From contig JAYZEN010000001.1 of assembly GCA_036337295.1 (NCBI GenBank), forward strand, positions 558,001 to 622,000: 64,000 bases of DNA, in the 5' to 3' direction. Source of the stretch: Ketobacter sp036337295. Its GTDB lineage: Bacteria > Pseudomonadota > Gammaproteobacteria > Pseudomonadales > Ketobacteraceae. The notes below the pieces were generated by a model. The model had not been told where the DNA came from. It saw only the letters and a list, made by a program, of their open reading frames with translations, and did not search any database. Shown here in pieces: positions 55,669 through 64,000 of this stretch. Position 1 is the first letter of the stretch. The number at the start of each line of letters is the position of its first letter. A program made the translations under genes and the position numbers.

Positions 55669-56310
55669 CTAAAGGCTGCCCAAACCCAAACGCACTCTTA
55701 AATCCCGCCACATGCTGATGTCATCCGCGTCCCCCAGACGGGTCTCCTCACCCCGGGTTCGGGCCTTCCACAAGCCTTCTGCATTGAAACTGTAAACCGG
55801 TTCCAGGTCCGGCCGCATTGACGCAGGCAGCATATCCGGTACCAAAATATCCAATACCAGGGGCTCACCCCGATCGGGATAATAGGTGAGCACCATGTGG
55901 GGCTCGTTCAGGCGCAGGGCCTTTACATAGGTAATGCGCATGCGCTTGGCGGGCACCCCCAACTGGCGCAGAGTGAAATATTTGGCGATGGCGAAATCCT
56001 CACAATCACCGCCATTGCTGGCCAGGGTTTCAATGGGTGTGGCCCAGTAGTCTTCCTGTTGCCAATGCTCCCGGTCACTGCGGAAACGGAGCTGGTTGAA
56101 GAACTGGTTCACCGCCCGCAGCTGGTCGGCGGTGTTGTGATAGGTAATGTCCCACACCAACTTTTCCCAGCGTTCCACCCGTTCCACCCCCACAGGGCCA
56201 TATTGATCATGTACTTTGCCCTTGATCTCCAGCGGAAGTGTTCCTGCCGTCGCAGCGGTACAGACCACCCATAGAAGAACCAGGACTGCCGGTCTTGTTC
56301 GCTTACCCAC
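55669..56310 (-). CDS. lapG: LapG-like periplasmic adhesin protease
   Basis: A 213-residue transglutaminase-like cysteine protease (BTLCP family). A signal peptide of about 23 residues is followed by the triad Cys103 (NGGDCEDFA), His138 (NEPHMVL) and Asp154 (VLDILV). It cuts the N-terminus of a LapA-type giant adhesin to release biofilm cells. The start is a GTG at 56310. It begins a lapG-lapD-DUF2333 group; the adhesin and its type I exporter are not in the window. Confidence 0.9.
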   Translation of the reverse strand: MGKRTRPAVLVLLWVVCTAATAGTLPLEIKGKVHDQYGPVGVERVERWEKLVWDITYHNTADQLRAVNQFFNQLRFRSDREHWQQEDYWATPIETLASNGGDCEDFAIAKYFTLRQLGVPAKRMRITYVKALRLNEPHMVLTYYPDRGEPLVLDILVPDMLPASMRPDLEPVYSFNAEGLWKARTRGEETRLGDADDISMWRDLRVRLGLGSL

Positions 56311-56482
56311 GGATCGCTCAGTAGTTGGTTGGGATAAATTTAACTATAGCAGCGCTTCCGCTTAACCCATGAAAGGGTTCACATTCCTGGCTTTCAGACC
56401 CCTCGGGTGAAACCCTTTTGCCGGATATGCGTCTAACGTTACACTGAGCCCCCCTTAAAAATTGATTTAGGCACCGAGCGAC

Positions 56483-58360
56483 ATGCCCTACCAACACCTG
56501 ATTCTGGCCGTGCTACTGAGCTGGCTGCCCGCCCTGACCTTCGCCGCCGATGAGGGAGAGTTCCTGCCCGTCAACCAGGCCTTTCAGGTAACTGCCGAAA
56601 CGGCCGGCAATCACATCCATTTCCGCTTCACCGTGGCCGAGGGCTACTACCTTTATAAGCACCGTTTCGGATTTGAACCCACGGCAGGCACTCCCGGTGT
56701 CCTGGGTGAGCCCGTCTATCTGCAGGCTGGCAAGTGGAAGGAAGACCCCATCTTCGGCCAGGTGGAAGTTTTCTATTCAAAGGTAGACATATATGTACCA
56801 GTGATGGAGGCAGACGACGGCTTTATCGAAGTGGATGCCCGCTACCAAGGCTGTGCTGACAAAGGCTTGTGCTATATCCCCCAGACCTATACAGATATGT
56901 TCCAGGTTGACGCCAATGCAGCCAAACCGGACATCCAACCGGAGACGCCCCTGCCCCGCCCGGCCACCACCAGTACAGATGTGGACCCTGAAGCTGATCC
57001 AGCCGACCTGGAGGAGAGCGCTGCCCCCGCAAAAAAGCCTGACTCCGGGCTGACCGCATCCGCAAACAGTACAGATCTGGACGCGAATGATGCCCTCAGC
57101 CTGGAGAACTTTCTCTCAGAAGCCGGCCTGTTCAGCATTCTCGGCGTGTTCTTTTTAATCGGAATCGGCCTGACCTTTACCCCATGTGTACTGCCCATGG
57201 TGCCCATTCTCAGCGGCATCATCGTTGGCCAGGGCAAGGATTTGTCCCGCCGCAAAGCCGCCGCACTGTCGGTGACCTATGTGCTGGGAATGGCGGTCAC
57301 CTACGCTGCCCTCGGCGTGGTGGCGGGCCTCACTGGGGCCAAGTTGCAGGTGGCCATGCAGAACCCCACGGTGCTGTTCAGCTTTGCGACGGTGTTTGTG
57401 GTGCTCTCGTTTTCCATGTTCGGCTTTTATGAGCTGCAGCTGCCCAGCGGCCTGCAGAACAAGCTCAACAACATCAGCCAGCAACAGCAGGGCGGCACCT
57501 ATATCGGGGTGGCCATTATCGGCATCCTGTCGGCCCTGGTGGTCTCCCCCTGCGTATCCGCGCCGCTGGCCGGGGCGCTCCTGTACATCGGTCAGTCCGG
57601 TGACTGGGCCATGGGTGGCCTGGCTCTGCTGGCCCTGGGCCTGGGCATGGGTGCGCCGCTGATTGCCATCGGCGTGACCGGCGCCAATATCCTGCCCAAA
57701 GCCGGCGGCTGGATGGATAATGTGAAAGGCCTGTTCGGGGTGATGCTGCTGGCGGTAGCCCTGTGGCTGGTGAAACACCTGGTGCCGGACCTTCTGGCCT
57801 GGGTGATCGCCGGCGGCCTGTGCATCCTGGCCGGCCTGTATCTGGGCGCCCTCGATCCGCTCACCAGTCCCAAAGGCAAACTGTTCCGGGGCATCGGCCT
57901 GACTGTGCTGGCCTGCGGCGTGGCCCTGATCCTGTCCCAGTTCGTAGCCGCCCCCGCAGCGGCGCCGGGTAACGCCAGCGCCACCACTGCGTCCAGTGTC
58001 CCGTTCCAGCGCATCCGCAGTGAGCAGGCGCTGGAACAGGCATTGGCCCAGGCCCGCACCAACGGGCAGCCGGTGCTGATCGATTATTTTGCCGACTGGT
58101 GCACCGCCTGTTTCGAAATGGAGCACGAAACCTTCAGCCAGAGCGACGTCCAGGGGCGCCTGGGCAATCACCGCTGGCTGCAGATTGACCTGACCAACAA
58201 CCCGGAAGACAACGCCCTCCTGCAACGCTACAACCTGCCCGGCCCACCGGCCATTCTGTTCTTCGACGCCCACGGCGACGAGGTCAGCAGTGCCCGCATT
58301 TACGCCTACAAAAGCAAAAGTCAATTCCTCGCCCATTTGGACCAACATCAAATTCAGTAA
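56483..58360 (+). CDS. dsbD: Thiol:disulfide interchange protein DsbD
   Basis: A 625-residue protein that carries electrons from cytoplasmic thioredoxin to periplasmic DsbC/DsbG and cytochrome c maturation. After a signal peptide (to about 21) the N-terminal domain has Cys124 and Cys130 (YQGCADKGLCYIP). Eight membrane helices follow, with the redox Cys in TFTPCVLPMVP and VSPCVSAPL. The C-terminal thioredoxin domain has WCTAC. A Pro/Ala/Glu-rich linker (about 155-200) joins the first two domains. Divergent from lapG over a 172-bp region without other visible features. Confidence 0.96.
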   Translation: MPYQHLILAVLLSWLPALTFAADEGEFLPVNQAFQVTAETAGNHIHFRFTVAEGYYLYKHRFGFEPTAGTPGVLGEPVYLQAGKWKEDPIFGQVEVFYSKVDIYVPVMEADDGFIEVDARYQGCADKGLCYIPQTYTDMFQVDANAAKPDIQPETPLPRPATTSTDVDPEADPADLEESAAPAKKPDSGLTASANSTDLDANDALSLENFLSEAGLFSILGVFFLIGIGLTFTPCVLPMVPILSGIIVGQGKDLSRRKAAALSVTYVLGMAVTYAALGVVAGLTGAKLQVAMQNPTVLFSFATVFVVLSFSMFGFYELQLPSGLQNKLNNISQQQQGGTYIGVAIIGILSALVVSPCVSAPLAGALLYIGQSGDWAMGGLALLALGLGMGAPLIAIGVTGANILPKAGGWMDNVKGLFGVMLLAVALWLVKHLVPDLLAWVIAGGLCILAGLYLGALDPLTSPKGKLFRGIGLTVLACGVALILSQFVAAPAAAPGNASATTASSVPFQRIRSEQALEQALAQARTNGQPVLIDYFADWCTACFEMEHETFSQSDVQGRLGNHRWLQIDLTNNPEDNALLQRYNLPGPPAILFFDAHGDEVSSARIYAYKSKSQFLAHLDQHQIQ

Positions 58361-58474
58361 CAATTTATAAGGCGAAAAAAGGCTAACTTCGTTGAACTTG
58401 CGAGCAACCGCAGATAACTTGTAAGCAATTGTAAGAAGTGCCACAAAGCACAGGAATGCGCTGCGGGCACTCGT

Positions 58475-58519
58475 TATAATCCTGAGCAATCCGCTGATCA
58501 ATCCGGGGTGACCACCCCG
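58475..58519 (+). promoter_or_regulatory. Possible aroQ promoter element and dyad
   Basis: A TATAAT hexamer stands at 58475-58480, without a good -35 partner. Downstream, CGGGGTG (58504-58510) and CACCCCG (58513-58519) form a perfect inverted repeat with a 2-bp centre, 31 bp before the aroQ start. The dyad could be an operator or a leader hairpin. The rest of 58361-58549 shows nothing else. Confidence 0.35.
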
Positions 58520-58549
58520 AAATCGGAACCCTAAGGAATACTCTCCATC

Positions 58550-58993
58550 ATGGCAAAGCTGCTGGTACTCAATGGGCCAAACCTGAATCTGCTGGGCACA
58601 CGGGAGCCCGGGATCTACGGCACCCAGACCCTGGACCAGATCCACCAGAACCTGATCACACTGACTCAGAACCAGGGCCATGAATGCGAATGCCTGCAGA
58701 GCAATCGCGAATATGAATTGATCGAGCGCATCCATGCCGCCGGCAAAGACGGCACCGGCTTCATCATCATCAATCCGGCTGCCTTCACCCACACCAGCAT
58801 CGCGCTGCGTGACGCCCTGCTCGGGGTCAGCATTCCGTTTATCGAAGTTCACCTTTCCAACGTTCATGCCCGTGAGGCGTTTCGGCAGCACTCTTACCTG
58901 TCGGATATCGCGGTGGGCGTGATCGCCGGTTTGGGCCCCCAGGGCTACGAACTGGCACTGCAGGCGGCACTGCAAAAACTGGCTGCCAAGTAA
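58550..58993 (+). CDS. aroQ: Type II 3-dehydroquinate dehydratase
   Basis: A 147-residue enzyme that dehydrates 3-dehydroquinate to 3-dehydroshikimate. It has NGPNLNLLGTREPGIYG with catalytic Tyr23, the IINPAAFTHTS substrate loop and the VHLSNVHAREAFR segment with the catalytic His. Upstream of accBC, the arrangement of Pseudomonas. Confidence 0.97.
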   Translation: MAKLLVLNGPNLNLLGTREPGIYGTQTLDQIHQNLITLTQNQGHECECLQSNREYELIERIHAAGKDGTGFIIINPAAFTHTSIALRDALLGVSIPFIEVHLSNVHAREAFRQHSYLSDIAVGVIAGLGPQGYELALQAALQKLAAK

Positions 58994-59036
58994 CGGGTTT
59001 AGACCAACTTTTCAAACATAATAAAGAGAATTTCAC

Positions 59037-59504
59037 ATGGACATTCGCAAAGTAAAAAAACTGATCGAGCTTCTGGAAGAATCCGGCATCGACGAAATTG
59101 AGATCAAAGAGGGTGAAGAATCAGTACGCATCAGCCGCAACCTGAATCGTGGCATGGTCATGGCACCTCAACACTACGCCCCGGCGCCCGCACCCGCACC
59201 GGTGGCAGCAGCCCCTGCTGCAGCCCCCAGCCAGGAGGCCCCGGCAGCTGCGGCCAGCAACGAACCCGCCGGCCACAAAGTGAAATCCCCCATGGTGGGC
59301 ACCTTCTATCGCGCCTCCTCACCGGATTCCAAACCCTTTGTGGAAGTGGGCCAGTCCGTGAAGGCCGGTGACCCGCTTTGCATCGTCGAAGCCATGAAGA
59401 TGATGAACCAGATCGAAGCGGACAAATCCGGCACCGTCGTCGCGATCCTGGTGGACAACGCTGAACCAGTTGAGTTTGACCAACCCCTATTCGTCATCAA
59501 CTAA
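59037..59504 (+). CDS. accB: Acetyl-CoA carboxylase biotin carboxyl carrier protein
   Basis: A 155-residue BCCP: an N-terminal helical region (1-35), an Ala/Pro linker (about 44-78), and a C-terminal biotinyl domain with Lys121 in EAMKMMNQI. It carries the carboxyl group in the first step of fatty-acid synthesis. 13 bp before the accC start and clearly co-transcribed. Confidence 0.97.
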   Translation: MDIRKVKKLIELLEESGIDEIEIKEGEESVRISRNLNRGMVMAPQHYAPAPAPAPVAAAPAAAPSQEAPAAAASNEPAGHKVKSPMVGTFYRASSPDSKPFVEVGQSVKAGDPLCIVEAMKMMNQIEADKSGTVVAILVDNAEPVEFDQPLFVIN

Positions 59505-59517
59505 GAAGGCCCTCACC

Positions 59518-60864
59518 ATGCTCGAAAAAGTGCTTATCGCCAACCGTGGCGAAATCGCTCTGCGGGTGTTGCGCGCCTGCAAGGAGCTCGGCATACCCAC
59601 CGTGGCGGTGTATTCCACCGCTGACAAGGAACTGATGCACATCCGCCTGGCGGACGAAGCTGTGTGTATCGGCCCGGCGTCTGCCTCGGAAAGCTATCTG
59701 AACATCCCGGCCATCATCGCGGCGGCGGAGATCAGCGGCGCCACCGCCATCCACCCTGGTTACGGGTTCCTGGCGGAAAACGCAGACTTCGCCGAGCGCG
59801 TCACTGACAGCGGCTTTATCTTCATCGGCCCCGAAGCCGACACCATCCGCCTGATGGGCAACAAGGTTTCCGCCATCGAGGCCATGAAGAAAGCCGGCGT
59901 ACCCTGCGTACCAGGCTCCGACGGCCCCCTCACCGACGACAACAACGAAATCCTGAAGATGGGCCGCAGCATCGGCTTCCCGGTGATCATCAAAGCCGCC
60001 GCCGGTGGTGGTGGTCGCGGCATGCGTGTGGTGCACACTGAAAAAGACCTGATCAAGTCAGTGTCCCTGACCCGCGCCGAAGCCCGCGCCGCTTTCGGTG
60101 ACGATACTGTCTACATGGAAAAATTCCTCACCACGCCCCGGCACGTGGAAATCCAGGTGCTGGCGGACGGTCAGGGTAACGCTATTTATTTGGGGGATCG
60201 CGACTGCTCCCTGCAACGCCGTCACCAGAAAGTGGTGGAAGAGGCCCCGGCCCCTGGCATTCCCGAAAAACTGCGCCAGGAAGTGGGCGAGCGTTGCCGC
60301 CAGGCCTGCATCGACATCAACTACCGCGGCGCCGGCACCTTCGAATTCCTCTATGAAAACGAAGCGTTCTATTTCATCGAAATGAACACTCGCGTGCAGG
60401 TGGAACACCCGGTCACCGAGATGGTCACCGGCGTGGACATCATCAAGGAGCAGCTGCGCATTGCCAGCGGCCAGAAGCTCACCATCCGGCAGGAAGACGT
60501 CACCATCACCGGACACGCCATCGAGTGCCGCATCAATGCGGAAAACCCGAAGACGTTCATTCCCAGCCCCGGCACCATCAACTACTGGCATGCGCCCGGC
60601 GGTAACGGCGTCCGCATGGACACCCATATTTATTCCGGCTACAAAGTGCCACCCAACTACGACTCCCTGATCGGCAAACTGATCACCTATGGGGAAGACC
60701 GCAGCATCGCCCTGCAGCGGATGCGCAATGCACTGGACGAAATTCTGGTGGAAGGCATCCAGACCAACATCCCCCTGCATCAGGATGTGATCATGCAGGA
60801 CAGCGGCTTCAACAAAGGCGGCGTCGACATTCACTATCTGGAAAAAATCCTGGGTCAGCACTGA
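59518..60864 (+). CDS. accC: Acetyl-CoA carboxylase biotin carboxylase
   Basis: A 448-residue ATP-grasp enzyme that carboxylates biotin on AccB. Seen are MLEKVLIANRGEIALRV at the start, the Gly-rich AAAGGGGRGMRVV loop, the RDCSLQRRHQKVVEEAP core and the catalytic EMNTRVQVEHPVTE. I use the ATG at 59518 with AGAAGG before it; the open frame begins at 59470 inside accB. Confidence 0.98.
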   Translation: MLEKVLIANRGEIALRVLRACKELGIPTVAVYSTADKELMHIRLADEAVCIGPASASESYLNIPAIIAAAEISGATAIHPGYGFLAENADFAERVTDSGFIFIGPEADTIRLMGNKVSAIEAMKKAGVPCVPGSDGPLTDDNNEILKMGRSIGFPVIIKAAAGGGGRGMRVVHTEKDLIKSVSLTRAEARAAFGDDTVYMEKFLTTPRHVEIQVLADGQGNAIYLGDRDCSLQRRHQKVVEEAPAPGIPEKLRQEVGERCRQACIDINYRGAGTFEFLYENEAFYFIEMNTRVQVEHPVTEMVTGVDIIKEQLRIASGQKLTIRQEDVTITGHAIECRINAENPKTFIPSPGTINYWHAPGGNGVRMDTHIYSGYKVPPNYDSLIGKLITYGEDRSIALQRMRNALDEILVEGIQTNIPLHQDVIMQDSGFNKGGVDIHYLEKILGQH

Positions 60865-60884
60865 TCCGGGTTCCCCTGCGGCCA

Positions 60885-60941
60885 CGCGCAAAACCCGATT
60901 CTGAAACGGAACACTTTTCAGGTAACATAGGGTTTTGCGCG
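60885..60941. repeat. Nested stem-loop between accC and prmA
   Basis: CGCGCAAAACCC (60885-60896) pairs perfectly with GGGTTTTGCGCG (60930-60941). Inside, CTGAAA (60901-60906) pairs with TTTCAG (60916-60921). There is no T-tract, so it is not a standard terminator. It occupies most of the 132-bp accC-prmA gap and might regulate read-through or prmA translation. Confidence 0.6.
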
Positions 60942-60996
60942 CCGCCTCCCCTGCGCGCACCACGATCGATTCCGACCACCGATTAAGAGCGCCTCC

Positions 60997-61872
60997 ATGC
61001 CCTGGATTCAAATCAAGCTGCAAACTACCGGAAAAAAAGCCAGCCACGTGGAAGACCTGCTGATGGGGCTGGGCTCTGTGTCCGTCACCCTGGAAGACAG
61101 CAAGGATCAACCGCTGCTGGAACCACCACCGGGGGCCACCCCCATCTGGGACGACACCACCGTCACCGGACTGTTTGAAGCGGACGTGGACACTGACCTG
61201 ATCTGCGCCGCCCTCCACAGCGACCTGGGCAGCCACCTTCCGCTGAAAGTGGAAGCGCTGGAGGACAAAGACTGGATACGGGAATGGATGGACAGCTTTG
61301 AGCCCATTGCCTTCGGCAAACGGCTGTGGGTGTGCCCCAGCTGGAAAACCCCGGTAGACCCGAATGCCGTGAACATGATGCTGGACCCGGGCCTGGCCTT
61401 TGGCACCGGCACCCACGAAACCACCGCGCTCTGCTTACGTTGGCTGGACGGCGCCGACCTGCAGGACAAGATCGTCGTGGATTACGGTTGCGGCTCCGGC
61501 ATCCTGGCCATCGCGGCAGCACTGCTGGGCGCGAAAACCGTGTACTGTGTCGACAATGACCCCCAGGCCCTCACCGCCACCCGGGACAACGCCCAGCGCA
61601 ACCAGGTAAGCGATCGCATCGAAGTCTTTCCCCCCGGCGCCATGCCGCAGATCCAGGCGGACGTGATGCTGGCCAACATCCTGGCCGGCCCCCTGATGAG
61701 CCTGTCGGAACATCTGGCCGCACTGACCGCCCCCGCAGGCCGACTGGTACTGTCGGGAATCCTGCAGGACCAGGCCAACGACGTCAGCACCACATACCAG
61801 CAATGGTTCAACATGGACCCGGCAGCCATCGACGGCGACTGGGTGCGCCTGACTGGCAAAAAAGCAAACTAA
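60997..61872 (+). CDS. prmA: Ribosomal protein L11 methyltransferase
   Basis: A 291-residue enzyme that trimethylates L11. An N-terminal substrate-recognition domain (about 1-60), a linker, and the SAM domain with VDYGCGSGILAIAAALLGA near 165-183 and LANILAGPL near 226-234 match PrmA. Same strand as accBC and the DUF3426 gene. Confidence 0.96.
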   Translation: MPWIQIKLQTTGKKASHVEDLLMGLGSVSVTLEDSKDQPLLEPPPGATPIWDDTTVTGLFEADVDTDLICAALHSDLGSHLPLKVEALEDKDWIREWMDSFEPIAFGKRLWVCPSWKTPVDPNAVNMMLDPGLAFGTGTHETTALCLRWLDGADLQDKIVVDYGCGSGILAIAAALLGAKTVYCVDNDPQALTATRDNAQRNQVSDRIEVFPPGAMPQIQADVMLANILAGPLMSLSEHLAALTAPAGRLVLSGILQDQANDVSTTYQQWFNMDPAAIDGDWVRLTGKKAN

Positions 61873-61876
61873 CCCC

Positions 61877-61903
61877 TCTGCTGGCACCAAAATAGCCAGC
61901 AGA
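61877..61903 (+). repeat. Hairpin after prmA
   Basis: TCTGCTGGC (61877-61885) pairs with GCCAGCAGA (61895-61903) around a 9-nt loop, just after the prmA stop. No T-run follows, so a weak or factor-dependent end signal at most. Confidence 0.5.
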
Positions 61904-61969
61904 TCACAGCGTTAGGCGCTAAACTGTGTAGAATCAGAAGAAAAATCAGTCAGGGATTTCATTCAGACC

Positions 61970-63571
61970 ATGGCGGACAACCTGCTTACAAAATGCCCCC
62001 ATTGCGGCACCACCTTCCGCTTGACCCAGGCGCAACTGGACATCGCCGGAGGGGCCGTGCGTTGCGGCGCCTGCTACCAGGTTTTCCATGCCGCCGAGCA
62101 CATTGTAAAAACTTCAGTGGTGGAAGAGCGCCGCACAGTCACAAAGTCTCCCGATCCGGTGGAAGAAGCCTTCGACATGAAAACCGATGAAGGCATGGAC
62201 CCCTACGATTCCGATGACCTCAACCTGGACGAACCATCCGAGGAAGTGTTCAGCGAGGAATACCGCGCGGGGCTGGATAAGGAATCCACCCTGGAAGAGT
62301 TTGGCTATCAGGAGCCCAAACCAAAAAAGAAAGACAAAAGCGATGAATCCTGGGCTGAAGAATTACTCAAGGAACTGGGTGAGGACGAAGCGGAAGAACT
62401 GGTTCACGAGGACGAAGAAGAGGACAAACCCGCCAAAATCGTCAGCGGGGACCACGCCTTTTCCATGGATGACGAACCCGCCGCCAAAAAGAAAAAGCCG
62501 CGTCGGGGCAATGAGCTGAGCGACACCTTCACCAGCCTGGGCAACTTCTCCAGCGAAGACCCGTTCGCCATCAGCGACATCGAAGACGAAGAGTTCGGTG
62601 GCGAACCCGCCTCCGATGACGAATCCTGGGCCAAAGCCATGCTCGATGAGCTGGAGGAAGAAGAGACCCCCAAGAAAGCGGCTCCCGCCGGCCTGGCATT
62701 GCAATCCGAGGAACAACCCGAAGAGGACAAAAGCCCATTTGCCGCCCGCGAGCTGTCCAAGGACAAGCGCGAGATCATCGAACGGGCCAAACAGGACAAA
62801 GCCAAGCAGAAATCCCTGTCCAAGAACATCAAGAAATCAAAAGACACCCTGCGCAACGACGAGACCGAGGACTTCTTCAATCTTTTGGAAGAAGACCGCC
62901 CCCCCGCCCAGACGGCCAAACAGACCAAGCGCGTTGAACCGGAACTGCATGATCATGACGAGCTGGAAGACATCGACGATGAGGCCATCACTCCGGAGAA
63001 CCTGTTTGCCGACAGCGATGAAGTCATCAACCAGCAGATTCGCCTGAGCGCGCTGGAGTATGGCCGCGAAGAGAACCGCTCCGCACCACGCAACGGCCTC
63101 TGGGCCGGCCTGATGGTGCTTCTGCTGCTGACCCTGGCGGGGCAGTACGCCTATTTCAACTTTGATTCGCTGTCCCGCATCAGCACCGTGCGCCCTTACA
63201 TCGAACAATATTGCCCCATGCTGGGATGCGAACCCGCGCCGCAAAGTGATGTTGCCAGCATCGTGGGTACCAACCTGGTGGTGCGCTCCCACCCCTTCGA
63301 AAAAAACGCCCTGGTGATCGACGTCATCATCAAAAACCAGGCCCAGTTCGACCAACCTTATCCGGTAGTACAGTTGAATTTTGAAGACATCAATGGTGAA
63401 CCGGTGGCGAGCCGCCGCTTTGCTCCGGCTGAATACATCAGCGACAAAACCATTGCCCTGGACAACATGCCCAGCGACACCCCCATCCATCTCACCCTGG
63501 AAATCGAGGACCCCGGCCGCGAAGCCGTGAACTACGAGCTGCTGTTTTTGCCTCACACCAGTGCATCCTAA
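61970..63571 (+). CDS. Zinc-ribbon and DUF3426 membrane protein
   Basis: A 533-residue protein. The N-terminus is an MJ0042-type zinc ribbon: CPHCGTTF and VRCGACYQVF. A very long, acidic and Lys-rich linker (about 45-370) contains repeats of an SWAEELLKEL / SWAKAMLDELEEEE type (near 125 and 220). One membrane helix lies near 380-400 (LWAGLMVLLLLTLAGQYAYF), followed by a C-terminal DUF3426 domain with VVRSHPFEKNALVIDVII. Known only as a conserved neighbour of prmA and dusB; role unknown. The linker is longer than I recall for homologues. Confidence 0.85.
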   Translation: MADNLLTKCPHCGTTFRLTQAQLDIAGGAVRCGACYQVFHAAEHIVKTSVVEERRTVTKSPDPVEEAFDMKTDEGMDPYDSDDLNLDEPSEEVFSEEYRAGLDKESTLEEFGYQEPKPKKKDKSDESWAEELLKELGEDEAEELVHEDEEEDKPAKIVSGDHAFSMDDEPAAKKKKPRRGNELSDTFTSLGNFSSEDPFAISDIEDEEFGGEPASDDESWAKAMLDELEEEETPKKAAPAGLALQSEEQPEEDKSPFAARELSKDKREIIERAKQDKAKQKSLSKNIKKSKDTLRNDETEDFFNLLEEDRPPAQTAKQTKRVEPELHDHDELEDIDDEAITPENLFADSDEVINQQIRLSALEYGREENRSAPRNGLWAGLMVLLLLTLAGQYAYFNFDSLSRISTVRPYIEQYCPMLGCEPAPQSDVASIVGTNLVVRSHPFEKNALVIDVIIKNQAQFDQPYPVVQLNFEDINGEPVASRRFAPAEYISDKTIALDNMPSDTPIHLTLEIEDPGREAVNYELLFLPHTSAS

Positions 63572-63753
63572 GGGGCCCTGAGCAGCAGAAAAGGGCCATT
63601 TATCCGAAATAATTGTCCCAACCGGCTAATAGTCGAATTATTTTACAAAACCTGGCAAAACCATATTTATTCCCGCGGTTCTTCCGGCTATCATAGCTCG
63701 ATCTTTAAGCATGACTGAAAACCATTAGGCGTTAATTTAAACAGGAGTTCGGC

Positions 63754-64000
63754 GTGTCCTTAACAATCGGGCCCTTTACCCTGCAAAGCCAAGTGGTACT
63801 TGCTCCCATGGCGGGCGTGACAGATCAGCCTTTCAGATTACTGTGCAAGCGCCTCGGCGCAGGCATGGTGGTCGCGGAGATGCTGACCAGTGACACCCGA
63901 TTGTGGAATACCCGCAAGTCGCAGTTGCGCTTGATCCATCAGGACGAGCCGGAACCCCGATCCGTTCAGATCGCCGGAACCGAACCGGACCAGATGGCGA
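63754..64000 (+). CDS. dusB: tRNA-dihydrouridine synthase B, truncated by window edge
   Basis: An open frame from a GTG at 63754, with CAGGAG at 63742-63747, runs off the window end. LAPMAGVTDQPFRLLCKRLG is the FMN-binding start of DusB, cited by APMAGVTDQPFR, and AEMLTSD, then SVQIAGTEPDQMA follow. It reduces uridine in tRNA. In relatives fis follows. The 182-bp gap before it is AT-rich and has an 8-bp inverted repeat (63607-63614/63636-63643), and probably holds the dusB-fis promoter. Confidence 0.93.
   Translation, partial: MSLTIGPFTLQSQVVLAPMAGVTDQPFRLLCKRLGAGMVVAEMLTSDTRLWNTRKSQLRLIHQDEPEPRSVQIAGTEPDQMA

Noticed and set aside
57155..58975. 606-codon minus-strand open frame opposite dsbD and aroQ
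   Set aside because: Spans two conserved plus-strand genes and the gap between them, with Gln/His/Gly-rich noise composition.

Overview
The window is chromosomal DNA of a gammaproteobacterium, most likely a marine, alkane-degrader-type relative of Pseudomonadales/Oceanospirillales (Alcanivorax, Ketobacter, Marinobacter kind). Two blocks support this by gene order: pilM-N-O-P-Q, aroK, aroB, an AAA/SPOR gene, gltB, gltD, hemE with ponA divergent, and dsbD, aroQ, accB, accC, prmA, a DUF3426 gene, dusB. To my knowledge both orders match Pseudomonas. The exact genus is an inference. No tRNA, rRNA, CRISPR array, insertion sequence or phage gene was seen.

Layout. 1-6.0 kb: end of a TetR regulator, a crotonase-family enzyme, a short-loop phosphatase-like protein, a lipoprotein alpha/beta hydrolase, an AraC regulator, a periplasmic polysaccharide deacetylase and a hotdog thioesterase. 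6.1-21.7 kb (minus strand): heme (hemE), nitrogen (gltBD), shikimate (aroB, aroK) and type IV pilus (pilMNOPQ) genes. 21.9-29.5 kb: PBP1A, a methyltransferase, an unknown protein, isocitrate lyase and a PhzF-like protein. 29.7-46.6 kb (plus strand): a surface polysaccharide locus with Wzi, SLBB exporter, Wzz, sulfotransferase, Wzy, two glycosyltransferases, Wzx, pyruvyl transferase, gmd, fcl, an initiating sugar-phosphate transferase and manC. Its middle part is visibly AT-richer than the rest. 46.6-50.8 kb (minus): a two-gene molybdoenzyme whose Fe-S and membrane-anchor subunits are fused. 51.0-52.5 kb (plus): a retron, made of a non-coding RNA with perfect 13-bp a1/a2 arms and a reverse transcriptase. 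52.5-56.3 kb (minus): lapG, lapD and a DUF2333 gene. 56.5-64 kb (plus): dsbD to dusB.

Most notable element: the retron at 51026-52502. The RT has the catalytic YADD, the LPQG motif and a long N-terminal extension, like myxobacterial-type retron RTs. The RNA arms at 51026-51038 and 51186-51198 are exact reverse complements, and the RT ribosome-binding site lies inside the a2 arm. No effector gene is adjacent: it sits alone between a molybdoenzyme operon and the lap genes. A second unexplained element is a 110-bp cloverleaf-like inverted repeat between gltD and hemE.

How the genes work together: the polysaccharide locus can make GDP-mannose-derived GDP-fucose, assemble repeat units on undecaprenyl phosphate, flip, polymerise and export them, and probably decorate them with sulfate and pyruvate. 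LapG/LapD would control a surface adhesin not present here. Both sets and the type IV pilus genes point to a surface-attached lifestyle.
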